From positions 124,001 to 188,000 of the forward strand of contig NZ_JAHNZT010000008.1 of the NCBI RefSeq assembly GCF_019039035.1: 64,000 bases of DNA, written 5' to 3'. Shown in pieces: positions 26,662 to 35,550 of the stretch; the stretch's first letter is position 1; every line of letters begins with the position of its first letter. The translations under genes were made by a program, and so were the position numbers. This stretch comes from Citreicoccus inhibens. GTDB lineage: Bacteria > Myxococcota > Myxococcia > Myxococcales > Myxococcaceae. The notes beneath the pieces were generated by a model, which saw only the letters and a list, made by a program, of their open reading frames with translations, did not search any database and was not told the origin of the DNA.

Positions 26662-28260
26662 ATGTTCAACGTCATCAACGTCTCCAAGGCCTTTGGGCCC
26701 AAGAAGCTCTTCGAGGAGGTCAACGTCACCTTCTCGCCGGGGCGCCGCTACGGCCTCACCGGTCCGAACGGGGCCGGCAAGTCCACCTTCATGAAGATCC
26801 TCGCCGGAGACGAGGAAGCGGACATGGGCAACATCATCCGCCCCCGCAAGCTGGGCATCCTCCGGCAGGACCACTTCCGCTACGAGAACGACCGCGTGCT
26901 GGACGTCGTGCTCATGGGCAACCAGGGCCTGTGGGCCGCGATGCACGAGAAGAACCAGCTGCTCGCCAAGTCCGACATCACCGAGGAGGACGGCAATCGG
27001 CTGGGTGAGCTGGAGGGCGTCATCGCCGAGGAGGACGGTTACTCGGCAGAGAGCGACGCGGCCACGCTGCTGGCGGGCCTGGGCATCGAGGAGTCCTTCC
27101 ACGAAGGCCCCATGCGCCAGCTCACTGGCGGCCTGAAGCTGCGCGTGCTGCTCGCGCAGGCGCTGTTCGGCAAGCCCGAGGGGCTGCTGCTCGACGAGCC
27201 CACGAACAACCTGGACATCGACTCCATCCGCTGGCTGGAGACGTTCCTCCACGAGTACGAGGGCGTGCTCATCACCATCAGCCACGACCGGCACTTCCTC
27301 AACTCCATCTGCACGCACATCGCAGACATCGATTACGAGGCCATCATCCAGTACACGGGTGGCTACGACGACATGGTCCGGCAGAAGGCGCAGCTGCGCA
27401 CGCGCGTCGAGTCCGAGACGGCCGAGAAGAAGAAGAAGATCGCCCAGCTCCAGGACTTCGTCGCCCGCTTCCACGCCGGCACGCGCGCCTCGCAGGTGCA
27501 GAGCCGCATCAAGCAGATCGACAAGCTGAAGACGGAGGACTTGAAGCGCTCCAACATCGCGCGCCCATTCATCCGGTTCGATCAGAAGGTCGTGAGCGGC
27601 AAGCAGACGCTGATGATCGAAGGCATCAGCAAGAGCTTCGACGGCACGCCCGTCATCCGCCCCTTCAACGCGCTCGTGTGCAAGGGCGAGAAGATCTGCG
27701 TCATCGGCCGCAACGGCGTGGGCAAGTCCACGCTGGTGAAGATGATCGCCGGCCAGCTCGAGTCCGACACCGGCAAGCTCACCTGGGGCCACATGGCCTC
27801 CGTGGGCTACCTGCCGCAGGACCACCACGGCGTCGTGCGCAAGGGCACCACCTGCTTCGGCTGGCTGCGCGACCTGCACGACAAGCTCACCAACGAGGAG
27901 ATCTCCGGCGTGCTGGGCCGCATGCTCTTCTCCGGTGAGGAGCGCATGAAGAACACGGACACCCTCTCCGGTGGCGAGACGGTGCGCCTGTTGTTGTCCA
28001 AGCTGATGATCATGCAGGACAACGTGCTCGTGCTGGACGAGCCCACCAACCACCTGGACCTGGAGTCCATCGCCGCCCTGGCCGAGGGCCTCCAGAAGTA
28101 CGAGGGCACGGTCATCGTCGTCACGCACGACCAGGAGCTCATCTCCGAGGTGGCCACCCGCGTGTGGAGCCTCGAGACGGGCAAGGAAGTGCTCGACTTC
28201 AACGGCCCCTACTCCGAGTTCCGCGAGAAGCACGCGGACGCGGCGCTCAAGCGCCGGTAG
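26662..28260 (+). CDS. ABC-F family ATPase (YbiT-like)
   Basis: A 532-aa cytoplasmic protein with two ABC domains and no membrane part. Domain 1: GPNGAGKSTFMKIL, signature TGGLKLRVLL, LLLDEPTNNLDID, ISHDRHFL. A charged helical linker follows (about 235-300, ETAEKKKKIAQLQDF). Domain 2: GRNGVGKSTLVKM, LSGGETVRLL, LVLDEPTNHLDLE, VTHDQELI. The segments IRWLETFLHEYEG and MGNQGLWAAMHEKNQLL point to the YbiT subgroup. ABC-F proteins bind the ribosomal E site and relieve stalled translation or confer antibiotic protection. The gene diverges from tgt and its mRNA may be nearly leaderless. Confidence 0.92.
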   Translation: MFNVINVSKAFGPKKLFEEVNVTFSPGRRYGLTGPNGAGKSTFMKILAGDEEADMGNIIRPRKLGILRQDHFRYENDRVLDVVLMGNQGLWAAMHEKNQLLAKSDITEEDGNRLGELEGVIAEEDGYSAESDAATLLAGLGIEESFHEGPMRQLTGGLKLRVLLAQALFGKPEGLLLDEPTNNLDIDSIRWLETFLHEYEGVLITISHDRHFLNSICTHIADIDYEAIIQYTGGYDDMVRQKAQLRTRVESETAEKKKKIAQLQDFVARFHAGTRASQVQSRIKQIDKLKTEDLKRSNIARPFIRFDQKVVSGKQTLMIEGISKSFDGTPVIRPFNALVCKGEKICVIGRNGVGKSTLVKMIAGQLESDTGKLTWGHMASVGYLPQDHHGVVRKGTTCFGWLRDLHDKLTNEEISGVLGRMLFSGEERMKNTDTLSGGETVRLLLSKLMIMQDNVLVLDEPTNHLDLESIAALAEGLQKYEGTVIVVTHDQELISEVATRVWSLETGKEVLDFNGPYSEFREKHADAALKRR

Positions 28261-28285
28261 TCAGCCGGCGCACCAGTGCCGCGAG

Positions 28286-28316
28286 GCTGGGCCCGCGAGA
28301 CCATCGCGGGCCCGGC
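28286..28316. terminator. Bidirectional terminator hairpin
   Basis: A 10-bp perfect stem GGGCCCGCGA / TCGCGGGCCC (28289-28298, 28304-28313) with a 5-nt loop extends to 13 pairs through one G-U wobble. It lies between the convergent ABC-F gene and the repeat lipoprotein gene. Confidence 0.65.
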
Positions 28317-28318
28317 GC

Positions 28319-31300
28319 TCAGAAGCTCTCGAACCCGAGCGTGCTCGGCCCGACGAACCAATCCGAAGCCGTGCTGTGGTCGGCGAGCGCTGCCGGGGAC
28401 TGGAACGTATACGCGGCGTAGCTCGGCATCGAGGAGATGCCCCAATCCGCTGACACGTTGAACGCGCTCGGCGCGGAGCCGTAGGTGCAAGGCAGGCCCG
28501 CGCAATCGGCCGGGAGCCAGAGCCCCTGGGCCTGCGCGTCCTGGAGGAACCCGAGATAGGGCGCGTACTGCGTGCCCCCGCTCACCACCGCGAGCGCGTC
28601 CTGCGTGACGCCTTGAGGGTCATTGACGCGGAACAGATGGTTGCCTGGGTAGGCGATGTTGATGGGCCCGCCCAGGAAGTCCCAAGCGGTGTCGTAGTTG
28701 TCGGGGTAGTGCGCCAAGGCGAACTCCTGCGGACTCAGGAGCTCCGAGCGCGGGGGATCATTGGCCGCCGGCGTTCCGGGAAGCATGTGGATGACGATGA
28801 CGTCCCCCGCCTGGACGTAGGCGCCCGGCAAGGTGGCGAGCGTGCTGCTCCCATCGACCAGGGTCATCCCATCCACGCTGCCCGCGCTCACGACGAAGAG
28901 CTCGAAGAGGTCGCGACCGCCATACAGATTGGGCGCCACCTCCGTCAGCCGCAGCTGGGCCGGAGGGCCGGAGCCCAGGAAGCCCGTGCTGCCGTCCTGG
29001 TCCATTGGCGTGCCCCGCGTGTCGCGAACGGTTCGAGTCGCCCAGAGGGTGTAGTGCGTCGTCGGGGAATGCTCGCCCGTGGTCAGCTTCACGTCCCGGC
29101 CGTTCACCGTGGCGGAGGTCACCGTGACGCCCGCCGGCGCCAGGGAGAACTGGCTGCCAGCCGCATCCACGCTGTCGGGCGCAATCGCGCGACTGAAGCG
29201 CACCGTCACCTCGCCCTGGCTCGTGGCCCGTGCCGACACCACGCGCGGGGCAGGACACGTGACCGACGACACGGCCGAGGAGTCCCAGGCCGAGGGCTGG
29301 ACCATCACCGAACCGGCAGGGGGCGAATAGAGCCACAGCGGAGCCTGGACGGAGACCATGCACCCCGTCCCAAGGGCTTGCGCGGACTGGACGGACGCGA
29401 GCATCCGCAAGTGCAGGTTGGCGCTCGACGCGGGGCCCTGCGGCGTCCCGGCCGTGGAGAGGGTGGCCTGCACGAAGCCCGGCCCCGCGCCGCTGAAGTC
29501 TTCGGTGAGCGCCCCTCGCACATGGATGAGCTTCGCCTCGTAATTGGCCGCTGAACCCACGAGGTCCACCGCGCTCACGTCCTGAACGAGCGACACCAGG
29601 GGTTGGTTGCGCGCGAAGACTTGGAGGTCGGCGATCGCCACCGCGCGCTGCATCCCGTTGACGACCGCCTTCGCGGTGACCGTCAGGCCCACGAGGTCTC
29701 CCACGGCCAGGGGCGGCGAGAGGGTGGTGGGGTCCACCGCGACGAAGATTGCCGAGCCCCCCTGGCTTGCCTGGAGAAAGAAGCCCGCGGGATCGTTGAG
29801 CGCGTTGCCCCCCTGCGGCGTCACGCCCGTGACGAAGGCGCCCCCGATGGGCAGCTTCAAATCCGTGCCAGGGGTCGAGGTCCGGACCGCGGCGATCTGC
29901 GTGGAGACGGCGCCCGGCGAGTCGAGAACCGTATAGGACTGCGAGCCCGCGGACTCGACGTTGCCCAGCTTGTCCACCGAGGCATACCGGAGCTGCACCT
30001 TTCCGCGGAGCGAGATGGGATTCGCATAGACCAGCGCGGTGGAGCTGGTGTTCGGATCCGAGCCATCCAGCGTGTAGCGCGTCGTGGCGCAGCCGCTGCC
30101 CACGGCGTCATCGCAGCCGAGCGCGACGAAGAGGGGCGCCACGTAGGTGCCACCTCCGGGGTTCGCCTGGGTCGTCGGCGGGAGGCGATCGAACGCGTAG
30201 TGCTCGCTCCGGACCGCCTCCACGTTGCCCACCACATCCACCGAGTAGAAGCGCAGCGTGGTCTCTTCGGTCAGGTGCAGCGGCTCGGTGTAGCGCGGCG
30301 ACGTCGTCGTCGGGATGCTGCCATCCCGCGTGACGTAGGTCGCATGACAGCCGTTGGCGTCCGTGCAGAGGAGCTTCACGTCCACCGGGTCCCGATACAT
30401 CGCGCCCGCGGGGCTGGCCTGCGTGACGGGACTCACCGTGTCCAGGCTGTACATCTCGCTCACCACGGCGCCCGCCTTGCCGGTGGTGCCCACCGCGAGG
30501 AACCGCAGCTGCGTGCTGCTCGTGAGCTGGATGGGCGCGGTGTAGCGCGTGGAGGCCGGCGTGGGCACCGCGCCATCCACGGTGTAATGAATGGACGCGC
30601 AGGGCCCCAGGCCCGGTCCATCCACGCACGTGAGCGCCACCTGCGGCCCGTCCTTGAACACCCCGCCCCGAGGACTCGCCGCGGCCTCCGGCAAGGGCGG
30701 CTCCCACACGTACACTTCCGTCACCGGCGCCGAGGCGTTGCCCGCCAGGTCCACCGCGAAGAAGCGCACCGTGGTGGTCGCTGACAGGGAGAGCGGCGCG
30801 GTGTAGCGCTCGGAGGACGTGGTCGGCGTGGAGCCATCGCGCGTGAAGTAGAGGTCCTTGCATCCGGAGCCCTGGCCGTCATCGCAGGACAGCGCCAGGG
30901 ACAGCGTGCCCTGGAACTTCCCACCGGGGCGTGCCGCGGACACCGAGGGCGCCTGGGTGTCGATGACATACGCCTCCGTCTTCACCTGCTCCACATTGCC
31001 GGCCTGATCCACGGAGAAGAACCGCACCTGCATGGACTGACCGACGATGAGCGGCGCGGTGTACCGAGGCGACTGCTTCGTCGGTGTCGAGCCATCGACC
31101 GTGTAGTACGTGGCCGCGCACCCCAACCCCAGGTCACGACACTCGAGCGACACGAAGCGAGAGCTGTTGAAGGCGCCCCCCGCGGGCGACGCGCTCGTCT
31201 CGGGCGCCACCGTGTCCACGGGCTTCTGCACGATGACGTACTGCTCCTGACGCGGAGCCTCGGCGTTGCCGGCCTTGTCCACCGAGAAGAAGCGCAGGGT

Positions 31301-31600
31301 CGTGTCCGCGCGCACCACGATGGCCGACTGATACAGGGAGGACTGCGTCGTGGGCGTCGAGCCATCGCGCGTGAAGTACGTGGCCGAGCACCCGCTGCCG
31401 CTGCCATCGTTGCACGTCAGTTCGACCGAGACCTGGTTCGAGTACGTGCCGGCCGTTGGGTTGGCGTGCGTGCTCGGCGCGCTCGTATCGGAGGACTGGG
31501 ACGAAGGAGGTGGCTCGCTCTTGCCACCACATCCCCCCAGACACAGGAGCGCCAGCGGAGCCCAGATGGGCAGGAGTCGAACGGCGAACGGGCGAGGCAT
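28319..31600 (-). CDS. Giant lipoprotein with six CHB_HEX_C-like repeats and lamin-tail domain
   Basis: A 1093-aa lipoprotein. The start at ATG 31600 follows GGAG; the signal ends in lipobox LCLGGC. Residues about 41-556 hold six repeats of about 85 aa, each with a Cys pair (LTCNDGSGSGC), DGSTPT or a variant, and RFFSVDxxGN, like the C-terminal Ig-like domain of chitobiases. Next come an OB-like region (about 560-770), an SbsA-type Ig domain (PRVVSARATSQGEVTVRFSR) and a lamin-tail-like domain (LRLTEVAPNLYGGRDLFELF). No catalytic centre is seen. It is probably a surface adhesin or scaffold. The earlier in-frame start at 31654 would break the signal. Confidence 0.88.
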   Translation of the reverse strand: MPRPFAVRLLPIWAPLALLCLGGCGGKSEPPPSSQSSDTSAPSTHANPTAGTYSNQVSVELTCNDGSGSGCSATYFTRDGSTPTTQSSLYQSAIVVRADTTLRFFSVDKAGNAEAPRQEQYVIVQKPVDTVAPETSASPAGGAFNSSRFVSLECRDLGLGCAATYYTVDGSTPTKQSPRYTAPLIVGQSMQVRFFSVDQAGNVEQVKTEAYVIDTQAPSVSAARPGGKFQGTLSLALSCDDGQGSGCKDLYFTRDGSTPTTSSERYTAPLSLSATTTVRFFAVDLAGNASAPVTEVYVWEPPLPEAAASPRGGVFKDGPQVALTCVDGPGLGPCASIHYTVDGAVPTPASTRYTAPIQLTSSTQLRFLAVGTTGKAGAVVSEMYSLDTVSPVTQASPAGAMYRDPVDVKLLCTDANGCHATYVTRDGSIPTTTSPRYTEPLHLTEETTLRFYSVDVVGNVEAVRSEHYAFDRLPPTTQANPGGGTYVAPLFVALGCDDAVGSGCATTRYTLDGSDPNTSSTALVYANPISLRGKVQLRYASVDKLGNVESAGSQSYTVLDSPGAVSTQIAAVRTSTPGTDLKLPIGGAFVTGVTPQGGNALNDPAGFFLQASQGGSAIFVAVDPTTLSPPLAVGDLVGLTVTAKAVVNGMQRAVAIADLQVFARNQPLVSLVQDVSAVDLVGSAANYEAKLIHVRGALTEDFSGAGPGFVQATLSTAGTPQGPASSANLHLRMLASVQSAQALGTGCMVSVQAPLWLYSPPAGSVMVQPSAWDSSAVSSVTCPAPRVVSARATSQGEVTVRFSRAIAPDSVDAAGSQFSLAPAGVTVTSATVNGRDVKLTTGEHSPTTHYTLWATRTVRDTRGTPMDQDGSTGFLGSGPPAQLRLTEVAPNLYGGRDLFELFVVSAGSVDGMTLVDGSSTLATLPGAYVQAGDVIVIHMLPGTPAANDPPRSELLSPQEFALAHYPDNYDTAWDFLGGPINIAYPGNHLFRVNDPQGVTQDALAVVSGGTQYAPYLGFLQDAQAQGLWLPADCAGLPCTYGSAPSAFNVSADWGISSMPSYAAYTFQSPAALADHSTASDWFVGPSTLGFESF
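29931..31480 (-). repeat. Six tandem in-frame repeats (about 255 bp each)
   Basis: Six copies of an Ig-like module of about 85 residues are encoded back to back. Each copy has a Cys pair before the DG(S/A)xP motif and ends with an (V/A)D/GxxGN-type strand then a Glu-x-Tyr. Copies differ enough at protein level that they are old duplications. Confidence 0.8.
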
Positions 31601-31736
31601 CACATCTCCGGGAGAGCAGTTTGCTTCGCCCCAGCCCAGCGCAACGCCTTGCATGCTCCGCGCGCCAGACAGGGACGCGCCAGCCTCTCACCGAACCCCG
31701 TCAACGCTCAACACCTTGGATTGCAGGCCACTCTCG

Positions 31737-32747
31737 TCAGCGGCTCTCTCCCCGCCGGAACAGGAACAGCCCCACCCCCAGACCCGCCACCCACTTCGCC
31801 GCCGCGGCCAAGGGCGTGCGCGCGAGGGCCACGGGTTGCGCCTCGGGCTCATCCGGAACGCCGTCCTGGGTCTGCTCCGTGACGGACATCCGAGGATGCG
31901 CGCGAGGGGCGGCGGGACTCCCAGGCTCCCGCGACCGACGTCCGAGGATGGCGTTGATCTCCGCGCCCAGCAGGATGACCTGCGCGGAGATCCACATCCA
32001 CAACAGCAACACGATGACGCCTCCAATGGCGCCATAGTTCACGTCGTACTTGCCAAAGTTGGCCACGTACGTGGAGAAGCCCCACGAGGCGACGAGCCAG
32101 ATGAGGACACCCACGACCGAGCCCGGGGTGATGAACCGGAAGCGCTGCGCCACGTCCGGCAGCACGTAGTACAGCACCGCCCACAGGAACATCATCATCA
32201 AGCCGGCGACCGGGAGGCGCAGCCACAGCAGCACGGCTTGGGCGTGCGCGCCCAGCTTGCCCGCGACGGCGGGCGTCGCCACGGCCACCACCGCCGCCAG
32301 GATGGCCACCAGCGCGGTGACCAGCGTGGTCGCCACCGCGATGCCGCGCGTCTTCCACAAGGGCCGCGTCTCCTGGACGCCGTAGGCCGTGTTCAGCGCC
32401 GTCATCAACGCGGAGATGCCGCCGGACGCCGCCCACACCGCGCCCACGCCACCTACCGTCAAGAGCCCCACCGGCCTGCTGTCCGCGAGCGCCTGGATGC
32501 GCTGACTCAGGATGGCCGTCACCTCCTTGGGCGCCACCCGTGACAGCTCATGAATGAGTGTCTGGGCTTGATGCGGGTCAATGAGCACCCCCGCCAGCGA
32601 GACAAGGAACAGGAGGAACGGAAAGAGGGCCAGGATGCCGCGGAACGTCAGAGAGCCCGCGACGTCGCTGACATTGTCCCGTGTCCACTCGTTCTTGAGC
32701 TCCACGAGGAATGTCTTCCACCCTATTCCCTTGCCGGGCAGGACCAT
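31737..32747 (-). CDS. YihY/virulence factor BrkB family membrane protein
   Basis: A 336-aa inner-membrane protein with about six helices. Family signatures: DNVSDVAGSLTFRGILALFP near the N-terminus, ASGGISALMTALNTAYGV, ITPGSVVGVLIWLVASWGFS and LLLWMWISAQVILLGAEINA. The family was once called RNase BN, but that activity belongs to another protein; YihY proteins have no proven function and are suspected transporters or envelope factors. ATG 32747 has an excellent GGAGGAGG. The C-terminal tail is charged, then has one further hydrophobic stretch (KWVAGLGVGLFLF). Confidence 0.9.
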   Translation of the reverse strand: MVLPGKGIGWKTFLVELKNEWTRDNVSDVAGSLTFRGILALFPFLLFLVSLAGVLIDPHQAQTLIHELSRVAPKEVTAILSQRIQALADSRPVGLLTVGGVGAVWAASGGISALMTALNTAYGVQETRPLWKTRGIAVATTLVTALVAILAAVVAVATPAVAGKLGAHAQAVLLWLRLPVAGLMMMFLWAVLYYVLPDVAQRFRFITPGSVVGVLIWLVASWGFSTYVANFGKYDVNYGAIGGVIVLLLWMWISAQVILLGAEINAILGRRSREPGSPAAPRAHPRMSVTEQTQDGVPDEPEAQPVALARTPLAAAAKWVAGLGVGLFLFRRGESR

Positions 32748-32893
32748 GGGGCCTCCTCCGGGAGACGACCTGCGAGTGACCTGGAAGAGCATGGGCATCA
32801 CCCGCCGCGCAGGCCGCCCCCTCGGCCCCGAGCCCCCGGCCGCCCGGTCGCCGGCCCACCGTGCCACCCGCAAAGCAAAACATGTTATCCCTC

Positions 32894-32941
32894 CCAGGCA
32901 GGTGCCATGCGCACGGTGCTCCCCTAGGCAGGGTGCCGTGC
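32894..32941. repeat. Imperfect direct repeat in divergent promoter region
   Basis: CCAGGCAGGTGCCATGC (32894-32910) is nearly repeated as CTAGGCAGGGTGCCGTGC (32924-32941) about 30 bp later in the 276-bp gap between the yihY and PEGA genes. The rest of the gap shows nothing I can identify. Confidence 0.3.
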
Positions 32942-33023
32942 TTGGACGTTAGACCCTGGTGGGGGGGACGGTGGCCTGGGGCGCGATGCCTCCCTGTCTG
33001 AAGTGTCTTCTGAAGAGGACGCC

Positions 33024-34553
33024 ATGTTCGTCTCATGCCTCCTGACTGTCAGCCTGGCGCTCGCCGCGGGCGCCACGCCCGCCGAGCCCGCCACGGTGTG
33101 GCTCGTGCAACCGCTCTACCCCGGACAGGACGCGCTCGTGCAGCGCACCGAATCGGGCATCGCGGCCCTGCTCCCGCCCGAAACGCGCGACGCGCAGCGC
33201 GTGGGCCGCGACGCGCTCACCGCCTGGCTCAAGGGACGACGCGGCGATCTGCGCTGCGTCTCCGGGACAGCCAGCTGCCGTGAGCCCTTGGAGAGCTATG
33301 TCGCCTCGCTCGGCATCGAGCGCGTGGTGCTGGTGCAAGGCGGACAGGATGACGCGGGCTATCGCTTCCGCGCCGTCAGCGTGCGCACGGACACGGGCGC
33401 GCGCACGCAAGCGGAGGCCGCCAATCCGGTCTTCGAGAAGGCGCTCGCGGGCGCGCTGGTGAAGTTCCTCTCCATCAACGCCACGGTGGAAGCGGTGAGC
33501 CAGCCCTCGGGCGCCACGGTCTTCATCGACGGCGTGAAGATGGGCACCAGTCCCTTCACCGCCGAGTTGCTCCCAGGCGAGCACACGTTTCGCTTCGAGC
33601 TCGCGTCGCACCTGCCCTGGGAAGTCACCCGGCAGGTGGGCTCGCGCGAGAAGGTGAAGGTCGAGCGCGCGTTGGAGAAAGTGCCCGCGCGGCTGGTGGT
33701 GAAGGCCGCGCCCGTGGGCACTGAGATCCTCGTGGACGGGCAGCGCGTGGGCATCAACGCGGTGGACCAGGGCATCCAGCCGGGGACGCATGTGCTCACG
33801 CTGACGCAGGAAGGCTATCTGCCCCACGAAGTCCAAGCGGTCATCCAGCCGGGAGAGACCTTCACGCTGGAGCAGGCCTTGAAGCCCACCGGGTTGCAGT
33901 CCTTCAAACTCGCCATGCGCGCGCGGCAGGAGGCCACGTATGACTTGAAGAGCTACCTGGAGGTCTCCATCGAGTCGAACCGCCTCACCGGGTCCTCCGT
34001 GGAGACGCGCCCCGTCAACTCGCCGGATCCGCTCCAGGCCTTCCGCACGCAGGACGTGCGCGCTCCCGGCCGGCAGCGCGTTCAAGGGTTCGGGCTCGAA
34101 TACGGGCGCTACGGCAAGTTCTTCGGCGTGATGTTGGTGGGCGGCAGCTACTACACCACCGGCGACACCTGGACGCTGGGCGTCACGGTGCCGGACGAGG
34201 CCGCTGGAGAGAGCGTGGACGCGGTGAAGAGCCGCGGCTCGCTCGACGTGAAGGCGCAGTTCCTGCGCGTGCGCGCGCTCCAGCCGCAGCTGCGATGGGT
34301 GGTCGGCCCCGTGGCCCTGGCCGCGCAAGCGGGGCTGGAGCTGCAAGGCGTGCTGCTCAAGGAGCGCGGCGAAGGACAGCTCTTCTCCGATGGCCTCTAC
34401 ACGTTGGACGTACACGCCATGGGGCAGGCCACCTTGCGCGTGTTCCTCTACGAAGGGCTCTACGCCTCGGCCGCGTACCAGCACAGCTTCTCGCTGACGA
34501 AGAACATCTCGGGCACCAGCAACTTCCGCGGAGGATTCGGCTATGCGTTCTGA
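33024..34553 (+). CDS. PEGA-domain outer-membrane protein
   Basis: A 509-aa protein. ATG 33024 lies behind GAAGAGGA and begins a signal peptide (VSCLLTVSLALAAGATPA). Residues about 30-150 are a globular N-domain. Two PEGA repeats follow: SQPSGATVFIDGVKMGTSPF with LLPGEHTFRFE (about 155-205), and AAPVGTEILVDGQRVGI with IQPGTHVLTLTQEGYL (about 225-285). The C-terminal 200 residues have alternating aromatic strands and end in GGFGYAF, the terminal Phe of an outer-membrane beta-barrel. It is first in a three-gene operon and overlaps the next gene by 11 bp. Confidence 0.85.
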   Translation: MFVSCLLTVSLALAAGATPAEPATVWLVQPLYPGQDALVQRTESGIAALLPPETRDAQRVGRDALTAWLKGRRGDLRCVSGTASCREPLESYVASLGIERVVLVQGGQDDAGYRFRAVSVRTDTGARTQAEAANPVFEKALAGALVKFLSINATVEAVSQPSGATVFIDGVKMGTSPFTAELLPGEHTFRFELASHLPWEVTRQVGSREKVKVERALEKVPARLVVKAAPVGTEILVDGQRVGINAVDQGIQPGTHVLTLTQEGYLPHEVQAVIQPGETFTLEQALKPTGLQSFKLAMRARQEATYDLKSYLEVSIESNRLTGSSVETRPVNSPDPLQAFRTQDVRAPGRQRVQGFGLEYGRYGKFFGVMLVGGSYYTTGDTWTLGVTVPDEAAGESVDAVKSRGSLDVKAQFLRVRALQPQLRWVVGPVALAAQAGLELQGVLLKERGEGQLFSDGLYTLDVHAMGQATLRVFLYEGLYASAAYQHSFSLTKNISGTSNFRGGFGYAF

Positions 34554-35532
34554 CCTGCGCCGCGTGTGTCTCCTTGCCGTCCTCGCGCTGTCCACCGCGA
34601 GCCTGGCGGAGCCGCTGGTGGGCCCCTCGGTGGGCAACGGCGACGGGCTCGTGGCCGAGGGCCAGCGCCTCTACAACAAGAAGAAGTATGCGGAGTCCTC
34701 GCGCCTGTTCCTCCAGGCCACCCGCGCCAGCCCCACCACGCTGCCCGCGTATCTGGGATTGGCGCGCTCGCGGCTCGGGGCGAAGGACGTTGCGGGCGCG
34801 TGCGTCGCGTACCGCGCCTATCTGCGCAGCGCGCCGGACATCCAGGACCGCGGCAAGGCCAAGCGCGAACTGGAGCTGTGCGAGCGGCAGTTCAAGGCGG
34901 CGTACCGCAGGAAGAAGGCACCGGTCGACCTCACCGCGCGCCATGTGGAGCTGAAGTCCGCGTTCTTCGCCGCGCTGGAAGCGGGCAAGCTCGTGGGGCC
35001 GGGCTCGGCCGGAGACGTGCTGGCCACGCTCGTGTCGCAGGGATACCTGGGCGTGGACCTCGGGGGAATGGGGACTCGGTTGAGCGCGGCGTGTCGCGCG
35101 GCCACCGAGACGCTCCATGGCAACGCGCTCTCCGGTGAGGCCGTGGAGCCGGAGCGGCTGCGCGAGTCTCGCGCCTTGTTCGACCTCGCGCGCGACACGG
35201 GCGAGCCCGCGGCCCAGGCCGCCTCGCAGCTCCCGTTCCTGGAGGGTCAGGCGGCGCTGCGCTCGGGCGATGCGCGCAAGGCCCAGGCCCTGTTCGCGCA
35301 GGCCGCCGCGGCGGCTCCCGCGCGTCCCGAGTACCGCGTCTGGCGCGCATCCGCGCTCCAACAGGCGGGAGATCTCCCGGGCGCGCTCGCGGTGATGGAA
35401 GCGGAGCTGCCCCAGGACTCGCGCACCGACGTGCTTCGCGCGGCCACGGCGCAATCACAGTCTCCCGAAGCCGGTGCGCGCGAGTTGGAGCGGCTGCTCT
35501 TCCAACGCTACGCCGCCACCTCCACCCGCTGA
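34543..35532 (+). CDS. Secreted TPR-repeat protein
   Basis: A 329-aa protein with a signal peptide (VCLLAVLALSTASLAEP). TPR units are visible at about 40-105 (EGQRLYNKKKYAESSRLFLQ, AYLGLARSRLGAKDVAGACV) and about 235-310 (EGQAALRSGDARKAQALFAQ, WRASALQQAGDLPGALAVME), so it is probably a periplasmic protein-protein adaptor. The start overlaps the upstream PEGA gene by 11 bp and the stop is 18 bp before the kinase gene, so the three should be translated together from one mRNA. Confidence 0.85.
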   Translation: MRSDLRRVCLLAVLALSTASLAEPLVGPSVGNGDGLVAEGQRLYNKKKYAESSRLFLQATRASPTTLPAYLGLARSRLGAKDVAGACVAYRAYLRSAPDIQDRGKAKRELELCERQFKAAYRRKKAPVDLTARHVELKSAFFAALEAGKLVGPGSAGDVLATLVSQGYLGVDLGGMGTRLSAACRAATETLHGNALSGEAVEPERLRESRALFDLARDTGEPAAQAASQLPFLEGQAALRSGDARKAQALFAQAAAAAPARPEYRVWRASALQQAGDLPGALAVMEAELPQDSRTDVLRAATAQSQSPEAGARELERLLFQRYAATSTR

Positions 35533-35550
35533 CGAGGCGCGTCCGGACCT

